Origin: Russula earlei
Taxonomy: Eukaryota > Basidiomycota > Agaricomycetes > Russulales > Russulaceae
NCBI GenBank assembly: GCA_025769875.1
Contig: JAGFNK010000850.1
Span: 1 to 19,982, forward strand
Reading direction: 5' to 3'
Length of the DNA stretch: 19,982 nucleotides
Part shown: positions 8,513 through 14,986 of the stretch, piece by piece
Layout of the letters: every line of letters begins with the position of its first letter
Position numbering within the stretch: position 1 is the stretch's first letter
The notes under the pieces: generated by a model
Database searches by the model: none
Told to the model about the DNA's origin: nothing
Seen by the model: only the letters and a program-made list of their open reading frames with translations
Translations under genes and position numbers: made by a program

Positions 8513-9006
8513 TGAAGGCGTCTGGCAGGTGTCCTATTGTAACAGTGTGTCCCATGATTCACTGCAAATTCCCACCAGGAGGGAGGTAGACAAGCTTCAA
8601 GGCACATTGCCTGAGCTTTGTCCATTACAGTGCGCATAAAGCGCTCTGCGCATCCATTCTGTTGTGGAGTGTATGGGGCACTTTGCAGGATTTTAATTCC
8701 TTCGTCCTTTAGGACGTTATCAAAGGCCTCAGACTTGTACTCTCCGCCAGCATCGGACATCCACTCTCTAATTCCTGCTTTGTATTGGTTCTTGACCATA
8801 GCAAGGAATTGTTTGATGGCCATTATGGTCGACTTTTTATTTTTTAGGAGTGTGATCCATGCATAGGAGGAATAATCGTCAATGAAGCTGACGAAATATT
8901 CGTACTTATGATACAACTTCACAGGGAAACTCTTAAGGTCCGAGTGACTACGCTCAAACGGTGCAGAAGCACGAGTTTTAGAAGGGGGGTGTGCAGATGC
9001 AGGCAT
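8479..9006 (-). pseudogene. Copia A integrase catalytic core
   Basis: A 175-codon open segment with the full DDE triad of an rve-family integrase, which inserts element cDNA into target DNA with a staggered cut. Visible are HSDLK (first Asp), FIDDYSSYAWI, MSDAGGEY (second Asp) and PQQNGCAERFMRT (Glu). Exactly 35 residues separate the second Asp and the Glu, as in the family. The core is intact. Its upstream zinc-binding part continues in the same frame above 9006, and the downstream part is shifted. Staggered 5-bp target duplications seen elsewhere in the window fit enzymes of this type. Confidence 0.88.
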
Positions 9007-9435
9007 CTTGCCTTGCGCGCAGCCAGGACATACTGGCTGTTCCTGAGGGATTTTCAGGTCTTCAGGGAGACCCTTGGTATGTGTCTTTGCACGTGTTACG
9101 ACATCCTTAGATGGGTGGCCAAGGCGTCAGTGAATGACATCATAATCTACCGCATAGATAAGAGAATGCGCTTGCACGCTTTCAATCGAGGTGTCTAACC
9201 AATACGTGGTTTGACCCAGGAATAAGGGGTAAGAGGACAGGATTATATGACCATCCTCTCGTAGGGAAATATGTCTATTATTCCCTAATGCATGCATCCC
9301 TTGTTGTAAAAACTCCCCCATAGATAATATCTGAGTGTTAATCTTCGGAATGTAGAGAACAGGAGAAATGCGTGTGACAAACCGTTTTAGAGTTGACAGT
9401 GTGCCAAAGCAACACAGCGCCTTTGCCTTCCACAT
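9007..9435 (-). pseudogene. Copia A protease end and integrase zinc region
   Basis: Two parts in different frames. The segment 9127-9435 holds VLYIPKINTQILSMGEFLQQG, the C-terminal end of the Copia protease, and the start of the GAG-preintegrase domain. From about 9120 down to 9007 another frame reads RLGHPSKDVV, then PVCPGCAQGKM, the His and Cys ligands of the HHCC zinc finger. This runs straight into the integrase core. Frameshifts lie near 9120 and at the upstream junction with the protease (about 9400-9440). Confidence 0.75.
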
Positions 9436-9708
9436 ATATTGTGTTATCGGCAGTTTTAACAGGGGATCTTTTGTGCGGCAAAGCCGGCATATACTCTATA
9501 AAGTCTTTTATTTCAAAGGTGAAGTGTGCTGACGCGCCAGAGTCTAGGAGCCATAAGGTTCCCATTTTACTCAAGTCATGCTTTCCTCTACATCTCAAAC
9601 AATTGGTGTTACATTCACTATGCAGGGAACTACTTCCTGCGCTAATTTGTACATTGTGCGATACAAGCGAACATGTTTTAGACATATCTAGCCCGCTTAG
9701 GGGCTGGG
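9338..9708 (-). pseudogene. Copia A aspartic protease
   Basis: The retroelement protease that cuts the polyprotein. The catalytic LLDSGASAHFTFEIKDFIEY block and the downstream KTADNTIYVEGKG are clear. A Cys-rich stretch (CNTNCLRCRGK) precedes it. The open frame nominally starts at 9769, but codons above 9708 read into an inserted LTR and are not part of the gene. Removing that insertion (9709-11763, with one copy of CTGGG) joins this frame directly to the gag frame at a shared CAG codon, so gag and protease were one reading frame. Confidence 0.85.
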
Positions 9709-10194
9709 TGTTGAGATTATCATTGATTTGGTGTGTTACCACTACCCTGGGACGTTGTGATGTAATCACAGCTCAGACGTGTTGACGTGTTGGTTACACG
9801 GACCGGGCATCACCGGCTCAGCTCATATGCTGAGATCTGCGTTACTTACAATGATAAGTTAATTGATGACAATCGGTAGCTACTGTACTAACGACTGATC
9901 CTTGTATGATCTTTGTTTCTTATTGATGGTAGCTACCTGCAGTGTACTTAGAGACGCTCTGGAGTACTTAAGAGCATCGTATTTCGATAGATCACTTCAG
10001 TCTTGTCTTACACAATACTGAAGTGAGTACTTACTGTTTCCTATCTTATCTCTCGCATCTAATCACGCGTTGTAGATATCTTTTGATAGGTATTACTGAA
10101 TTATAGTCTTGTCTTACACAATACTGAAATATCTTGTGATAGATCTTAAGGATCTTATCGCTCTTATCATAACCTGTGCCCATCTGCTTCAACA
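9709..10194 (+). repeat. 5' LTR of Copia B (486 bp)
   Basis: Opens TGTTGAGATTATC and closes CTGCTTCAACA. The orientation is set by the primer-binding site that follows immediately. It is homologous to the inverted solo LTR at 5106-5594. It carries two ~23-bp motifs (9998-10020 and 10104-10126; core AGTCTTGTCTTACACAATACTG) 106 bp apart; the first has 10-bp arms TCACTTCAGT/ACTGAAGTGA. Confidence 0.8.
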
Positions 10195-10206
10195 GGTTAT
10201 GGGCCC
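10195..10206 (+). promoter_or_regulatory. Primer-binding site, initiator tRNA-Met anticodon arm
   Basis: GGTTATGGGCCC directly follows the LTR. It is the exact complement of GGGCCCAUAACC, the anticodon stem-loop (with its CAU) of eukaryotic initiator tRNA-Met. Drosophila copia is known to prime from a half-tRNA cut in this region. The matching position and sequence imply the same mechanism here (inference). Confidence 0.75.
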
Positions 10207-10649
10207 TGACCGTGTCTAAATTCCAAAGTCGAAGATTCACACACAAGCTTACCATTTTTTTTTCCCTCTTCACAAGCCTCTGTTATCAGATGACACCCTA
10301 CTCCCTCGGTCCCTGGAACTGAAGGATTGACGCGCGCGTTATCTATCACGCGTCAGGGGTACTGATTTGATCTTCAATAATCCGGCAACAACTGCTCCGT
10401 TAACCTGGGTTGGCAATTCACAATTACCTAAAGTTTACTCACGGCACCCTCGCCTAATGTTTATGTTCCCTCCTCGATCTCGATCACTTGCTTGGTCATC
10501 TCACTTACTGGCCATTACACCACATCCTGAATAATTATCACGCGTCGCATTACAGTTACAGATGATAGCCCCTCCAGCAATACTTCTTAGGACGCTGAGG
10601 GAGAACACTTTTAGACGCACGCGCTCTTGAAATATACATTCAGAAGGTC
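10207..10649 (+). other. Leader and eroded 5' gag of Copia B
   Basis: Between the primer-binding site and the first recognisable coding remnant. It contains a T-rich run (10255-10264) and several CGCG/ACGCGT words but no open frame I can identify. It is probably untranslated leader plus eroded gag. Confidence 0.45.
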
Positions 10650-11727
10650 ACATTGGCAGTAACAAAAATGACATCAAATTGTATACTTGCAAGCTCAAGT
10701 GGGAGGAACTCAAACGCGCATACGGCGGCATCAGATCAATGTCAAGCGTTCTACACATGGGCATCCCTTACACGCACATTCCTAGATGTTAGGCGACACA
10801 CATTAGATGTTCCCGCGATTGCAAACATCAAACGATGCATGGATCACTCTCCAATATAACCATTTATTCATATCGAATCTCCATTTCATCTCTATTCTTA
10901 TCTAAACGTTATCTGACGCTCACTTGGCTGTCGCGTCCACAAATTCTAGCCTCCGGCGCTCCGATGGACCTTTCCCCACATGATCCAGTATGGATCAGTA
11001 ATGAAGATGGTTGTCGGGCCGGCCTCTCCGCCTCACAAAATACAGTCATTCCGGTAAAGACACACAACACTACGTCCGAAATACAATGCTGCTATTGCAA
11101 TCAACTTGGGCACGCAGTCTGGACTACCGGAAGGAGAAGGCAACGAATACAAAAGTGACAGGCACTGACAGGAACGTCAGCGTGTACATAGTGGGCAATA
11201 CTGCTCCTATCACCAAGGTATCGGACGTCCGATGAATATGAGATTCTGGGTTTCCCTTTATGCAGCGGCTAGATCTTGATCGACTACAGAGCTCCTCATC
11301 ATATTAGTCCGTTCCGGACCCCCGACTTCATTATTTGCGCTCCGGCCTCCAGATCTATTACTCTGGGAGGTTATACAGTCATCAGACAGATTGGGACTGG
11401 ATCTGCGTCCATCCTGCCGGCCGGACGGCCTTGGAGATATCCTTATTAACCCTCATAGACATTATACATGTACCGAAGGCCGATGCATGCAACTACATAG
11501 TGCGCGCGCTACTTTGGAACGGGGGATGCATCACTTACACTCAAGAGGGGTGTTCAAATTTACACATCAAAGATCGGAAGATCGCGCACAGCTGGCTGGA
11601 GAACAATCTATTGTGTATTAACTTCATAACTCCAGCTCTACACACGCAAAGAAGTGTCCTATCATTCCACATCCAGCATCAGCGCATGGGACATATGTTT
11701 CCACCGCGCATTAATCTATCACAGTGA
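10650..11727 (+). pseudogene. Degenerate gag-protease-preintegrase of Copia B
   Basis: Coding remnant in several frames. Near 10690-10740 one frame reads WEELKRAYGG, resembling Copia gag. At 11084-11120 is CCYCNQLGHAVW, a CCHC zinc knuckle that has lost its last Cys. From 11286 a frame reads LIDYRAPHHISP, aligned with the protease active site (normally D-S/T-G-A), so the catalytic Ser/Gly are gone. QIGTGSAS follows. After a frame change near 11420 come IDIIHVPKADACNYIV and EGCSNLHIKDRKIA (pre-integrase), ending HIQHQRMGHM, the first His ligands of the zinc finger. It stops there; nothing of the integrase core remains. Clearly a dead relic, about the length of the gag-to-PR half of a Copia element. 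Confidence 0.65.
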
Positions 11728-11768
11728 TTCCGGTACTCGGATCTCGCTTGGCCTTACACAACACTGGG

Positions 11769-12453
11769 GAGATGCTAAAAGGTTCTTTAGTGAGTGAAAA
11801 GAGAGAGGGAGGCACACGCACACTTCATTATCTTTGGGGTCACTGCCCCAATCAAGCGCTTCATCCGACGGAGTCAGAGCACACTCAGGGGTGGCAGGGA
11901 TACCATCATATATGTCGAATAAATCCAACGTATTTGTTTGCGTGAAGTCACCATCGTCCTGGTCCATAGGCTCAGGGACAGGCGACAGTAATTTGACTGC
12001 ACTTGACAAGGCAGCGGATTGAGTCAAGATCTGCTGCTCGAGGGTCTTGACTGTCTGTATAGTGGGAGTTACCCCAAGATCGTCAGCAAGATCAAGCGCT
12101 TTGTTTAAGGCCTTGTAAGGGCCATGAGTGCGTTTGCGAGGGTCAGTTGCAGTAGGGACAGTACGTTGTTGGATCCCCGAAGGACCCAGATGGGCGATAG
12201 TGGTAATGGTCGGGAGTGGGAGTGCGGCAATGTCCACAATGTGAGAGTGTCCAGGACCATGGCTGTGATCGGCCTTCTCCTTTCCTTTCCCTTTTCCTTT
12301 GCCACCATGCTTACCACACTGGCGCTTGTCCTTATCTTCATCGCGCTTAGGCTTATTGCCTTGCTGCTGAGAAGAGAAGGAGGGGTCACCGTTCTTGCGC
12401 TTGACAGCTGAAAGCTTCTGCGCGCTGTGCTTCTTGTTTGTGCCACAATTCAT
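11769..12453 (-). pseudogene. Copia A gag, C-terminal part
   Basis: Open segment nominally 11719-12453. The last ~16 codons lie in the inserted Copia B and its duplication, so the real gag ends at about 11769 and continued into protease. It starts with HSAQKLSAVKRKNGDPSF, then a very basic Gly/Lys stretch (GGKGKGKGKEK) with His-rich residues, likely nucleic-acid binding in place of a zinc knuckle. Next come GPYKALNKALDLADDLGV and TIQTVKTLEQQ, and an acidic tail (LDLFDIYDGIPATPE). The start ATG overlaps the stop of the upstream gag segment as ATGA, which fits a small frameshift in a once continuous gag rather than a separate gene. Confidence 0.75.
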
Positions 12454-13079
12454 TTCAGTTTGATATGAGAGACAATAGCCTCTCGCACGTCATTCAGATC
12501 AAGATTTGGTAGATCATAGTTCTGAGTGATGATGTGGACAAGCATTTCCCATTTTGGGGGAATGGCAGCAAGCATGATGAGCACCTGTAAGGCATCAGGA
12601 ATAATGAGGGAGGATGCGGTGAGACGCTGGAATGCAGCGTGTATCCGATCAATTTGTGGGCCAGGATGCTGGCTCGGGTTAATGCGGGTAGAAATGGCTT
12701 CTTTGAAATCCTTATAGATACTAGTGGTAGTCGCCATGCCATAGAGGGTTTCTAGGCGATTCCAAATAGTTTCTGCATTATCCAAAGACATAAGATCTTG
12801 TTGGATCGCGATGCTCGATCTAAGGACCATATGACCGACTGCCATATCATTCCCTTTGTTCCATTCTTTCAGGGCTGCCTGAGCGACAGCCTGAGCAGCA
12901 ATCTCTTCTGGAAGAGGTGCCTGTGGAAGTGCAGGGACGGTTGGCAGATCAAATGTGCCACTGCAATAACCCCACAGTCCAACGGACATGAGGTAGGCTT
13001 TCATAGCCTTTGACCAAATACCATAGTTAGCACCATCAAGGATGGGGACAACAGGGGCAGAGGGTTGAGATGACAACAT
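12450..13079 (-). CDS. Copia A gag, N-terminal capsid part
   Basis: A 209-codon ORF typical of fungal Copia gag (DUF4219/UBN2 type), which forms the virus-like particle in the cytoplasm. LDGANYGIWSKAMKAYLMSVGLWGY (residues ~14-38) is the signature N-terminal helix region. NAETIWNRLETLYG (~101-114) and IDRIHAAFQRLT follow, and the domain closes with LNDVREAIVSHIKLK. The ATG at 13079 is the first in frame and precedes the conserved motif at the usual distance. It ends at a TGA that overlaps the ATG of the next segment. The original protein almost certainly continued across this point, so this ORF is probably a truncated product. Confidence 0.82.
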   Translation of the reverse strand: MLSSQPSAPVVPILDGANYGIWSKAMKAYLMSVGLWGYCSGTFDLPTVPALPQAPLPEEIAAQAVAQAALKEWNKGNDMAVGHMVLRSSIAIQQDLMSLDNAETIWNRLETLYGMATTTSIYKDFKEAISTRINPSQHPGPQIDRIHAAFQRLTASSLIIPDALQVLIMLAAIPPKWEMLVHIITQNYDLPNLDLNDVREAIVSHIKLK

Positions 13080-13173
13080 TGTAGCTGTTAGAAGAGGGCT
13101 TAGAGGTCATCAGTAAGAGTATTGTATTCAAAACAAGCCGACATAGTCTCCCCTTAGGGTAGACTAGCTCACC
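13080..13173 (-). other. Leader of Copia A, cut by the Gypsy insertion
   Basis: A short stretch between the gag ATG and the Gypsy LTR. No initiator-tRNA primer-binding motif like that at 10195 is seen. The five bases next to the Gypsy LTR are TCACC (13169-13173), the expected left copy of its target duplication. Confidence 0.5.
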
Positions 13174-13666
13174 TGTCACCGACTGGGGGCGGTGTCGCTG
13201 ACAAATCGTTTCACGCGCGAGACGTACGCACAGAGCTTGAGCGAGACGACGAGTTCTCGCGAGAATTGGGGATCTCGGTGACGACACAGCAAAGGCTAGT
13301 GTGTACCGCGGAGTGGAGAGACAACAAATAAGTCTTCGCGTTCGAAGACTTAAAGGATAGAAGGAGTTTCCGAGTCGATTGCTTGATTCCCTGCAAGCCT
13401 ACAGTCCCGAAGCTGAATCCAGTGATATTTCACAAGAGAACAAGCTTAGGGCTTGTTCTCTGTTACTGACAGGTTTATATAGACAACTATGTCCTATATC
13501 AAATAACAGACATGAGGTAGCAGTGAGACGATCGAGAACAGAACATGCTGGAAGGTAGTGGTACAGGCGAGGCTAAGTGAGTCATATGAACGCGCGGGAA
13601 TCATGAGGCTGTCCGGGTAGGCTTGTCCAGTTGCCGGTTCGGTCCGAGGGACCGGTATTTGTGACA
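13174..13666 (-). repeat. 3' LTR of the Gypsy element (493 bp)
   Basis: On the minus strand it opens TGTCAC right after the polypurine tract and closes GTGACA, a perfect 6-bp inverted terminus. A TATATAAA box lies at 13474-13481. About 13-40 bases downstream is an 11-bp hairpin AGAGAACAAGC/GCTTGTTCTCT with a 5-nt loop (13435-13461). A second hairpin of 10-bp arms, TAAGTCTTCG/CGAAGACTTA, is at 13329-13352, and a perfect 12-bp palindrome TTCTCGCGAGAA at 13254-13265. Confidence 0.85.
13474..13481 (-). promoter_or_regulatory. TATA box of the Gypsy LTR
   Basis: TATATAAA on the minus strand in the middle of the LTR, oriented with the element. The expected transcript start ~25-30 bases on would fall in the 11-bp hairpin at 13435-13461. 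Confidence 0.5.
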
Positions 13667-13680
13667 TCACCCCCTTGTTA
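13667..13680 (-). promoter_or_regulatory. 3' polypurine tract of the Gypsy element
   Basis: On the minus strand TAACAAGGGGGTGA directly precedes the TGTCAC start of the LTR. The 13-mer TTAACAAGGGGGT (13669-13681) is repeated inside pol at 16321-16333. Confidence 0.82.
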
Positions 13681-13780
13681 ACGTCTAAGCAACGTAAGGG
13701 AAGATAGTAGAACGACAGTGATGGGTGTGGAAATGGATTTGGTCACGAGGAACTCGGCATATCTTCTCGGGTCTGCATTG

Positions 13781-14932
13781 TCAGTGGGGACTTCTGCAGT
13801 AATCGGCTATGTGTCCCTGACGATTGCAGAGGATACAGACGGCGATCTTGGAGCATTCAAAGGTGTCATGTCCTCCGTCTTTACACCATGCGCACCTATC
13901 AGAGAGTCGAGGGGAGAATTGGTACCATGGGTCGAGGAGGGCTTGTTTGGCATCCTGATGCTCCTGTTCAGTGAGTTGAGGCATGGTACCAAATAGTACT
14001 CGTGGTTTGAGACATGCTTTGGCATTAGCTCTAGCCAACTTGACTTCTGAGTCCCTTACTTCCCACATCATGTCGTGGTATCTTTCTCGGGCGGTGACGA
14101 GGGAGTTTGCCATTTGTCGTGTCTTTTTTATGGCAAAGCGATAGCGACGTACTTCGGCCTCTAGTGACAGGTCTTGTTCGAACCTGAGTGCTTCGTCTAT
14201 GGCTTTAGTGTGTCTGAGACCTTCCTTGAATAAGAAGGCATCCTTTTGTGTGAGGAGGGGGCGAGGATAGGGATCAGCTCGAGCTCGAATGGGGATGCGG
14301 TGAGTAGGGCATCCAGGACCGTAGGTAGCCAAGAGGGAGGGAAAGCCGTGTGTGATATCAGGGAGGACGAAGCGAGGGGGAAGTGTGTCTTCTTCATTTC
14401 CTGGATCTGGGATTAGTAAGTCTAGTCCTAGATCTCCTTCTTCCCATCCTTCTCCAAGTTCTTCCAGTTCTGAGCGTTGTGTGTGGTTAGTGGCTGGTTC
14501 GTAGACAGGAGGTGGCGTTCTCTCGCGGTCTGTCGGGGTGAAGTTTTCGTTAAGCAAGATTACGTTTTCGACTTGTTGTATGATGGGTGTAGTGGTACGT
14601 GGGGGAATTGGGATGGGGTCAGGTGAGGGGGTGCGGACGTGATAAGACGGGCTGCGAGTCCTGATGGGCGAATTGGTTCCTAGAGTGGGAGAACGATTGC
14701 CGAAGGCACGTAGTATCGTGGTAAGGGAGTCGTCCTCCCACAGCTCGCGTGCTTGGACAATCATGGCGGCGTGTTGTGCGGCGCGTCGGATGAGTAGCCT
14801 GGTGTTGATAGTGGCTGCTGTCAAGGGGGATGGTCCTCGAGATAGTGGTAGATGAATGAGAGTGGGGGAGTAAGGTGGAGTGGGTACTAAAGTGGTGGAG
14901 GAAGCAGTGGGGGAGTTCTGTGTGGAAGACAT
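13781..14932 (-). CDS. Extra ORF of the Gypsy element: tandem CCHC zinc-knuckle protein, 383 aa
   Basis: A complete ORF between pol and the 3' LTR, where retroviruses carry env. It has no hydrophobic segment or signal peptide, so it is not an envelope protein. Residues 1-150 are Ser/Thr/Pro-rich and probably disordered, with AAQHAAMIVQARELWEDDSL as a short helical exception. The middle (about 240-320) is charged and helical (EAEVRRYRFAIKKTRQMANS, ERYHDMMWEVRDSEVKLARA). The last 40 residues hold two perfect CX2CX4HX4C knuckles, C347-C350-H355-C360 and C366-C369-H374-C379, ending CRSPH. It likely binds nucleic acid, as nucleocapsid knuckles do; the actual role is unknown. The ATG at 14932 has A at -3 and lies 49 bases past the pol stop. 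The frame is undamaged while pol is broken. Confidence 0.85.
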   Translation of the reverse strand: MSSTQNSPTASSTTLVPTPPYSPTLIHLPLSRGPSPLTAATINTRLLIRRAAQHAAMIVQARELWEDDSLTTILRAFGNRSPTLGTNSPIRTRSPSYHVRTPSPDPIPIPPRTTTPIIQQVENVILLNENFTPTDRERTPPPVYEPATNHTQRSELEELGEGWEEGDLGLDLLIPDPGNEEDTLPPRFVLPDITHGFPSLLATYGPGCPTHRIPIRARADPYPRPLLTQKDAFLFKEGLRHTKAIDEALRFEQDLSLEAEVRRYRFAIKKTRQMANSLVTARERYHDMMWEVRDSEVKLARANAKACLKPRVLFGTMPQLTEQEHQDAKQALLDPWYQFSPRLSDRCAWCKDGGHDTFECSKIAVCILCNRQGHIADYCRSPH

Positions 14933-14978
14933 GTTTGTTGGGGGTAGAGCGGTAGGGAATAGTCATCTATGGGTGGTG

Positions 14979-14986
14979 TTTTTATA
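14979..14986 (-). promoter_or_regulatory. TATA-like motif overlapping the pol stop, upstream of the extra ORF
   Basis: TATAAAAA on the minus strand includes the pol TAA stop and ends 47 bases before the extra ORF's ATG. It could drive a separate transcript for that ORF. An intervening ATG at about 14966 opens a different frame and has a weak start context. Confidence 0.35.

Larger units (their letters stand above)
9704..11768 (+). mobile_element. Copia B derivative inserted in Copia A, target duplication CTGGG
   Basis: The inserted DNA is 9709-11763, opening TGTTGAG and closing ACACAACA. CTGGG precedes it (9704-9708) and follows it (11764-11768). Inside, on the plus strand, are a 486-bp 5' LTR, a primer-binding site, a leader, and degenerate gag, protease and pre-integrase sequence. 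There is no integrase core, RT or RNase H, and the last ~70 bases show only faint similarity to the LTR. It is therefore an internally and 3'-deleted element. Intact duplications show that the boundaries are original. Confidence 0.8.
5733..13173 (-). mobile_element. Ty1/Copia retrotransposon A (minus strand), 5' end not seen
   Basis: Contains the 3' LTR (5733-6117), polypurine tract, RNase H, RT, integrase and protease (6130-9708), then gag (11769-13079) and part of the leader. The order gag-PR-INT-RT-RNaseH is that of Copia. A second Copia derivative (9709-11763) interrupts it with a CTGGG duplication, and a Gypsy element begins at 13174 in its leader. No 5' LTR is seen. The coding region carries many frameshifts, so it is dead. 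The five bases left of the LTR are TGTAT; the partner duplication should lie past the right edge. Confidence 0.85.

Noticed and set aside
9709..9769. Protease ORF start at 9769
   Set aside because: Those codons belong to the inserted Copia B LTR; the frame is open there by chance.
9709..10194. Minus-strand LTR serving as 5' LTR of the Copia A pol
   Set aside because: Sequence differs from the Copia A 3' LTR, and the initiator-tRNA site follows it on the plus strand.
11719..11768. Last 16 codons of the gag C-terminal ORF as real protein
   Set aside because: They read into the end of the inserted Copia B and its CTGGG duplication.
11724..12411. Plus-strand ORFs opposite Copia gag, including a hydrophobic stretch near 12260-12380
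   Set aside because: They are the complement of the Lys/Gly-rich gag tail; hydrophobicity is a by-product of the antisense frame.
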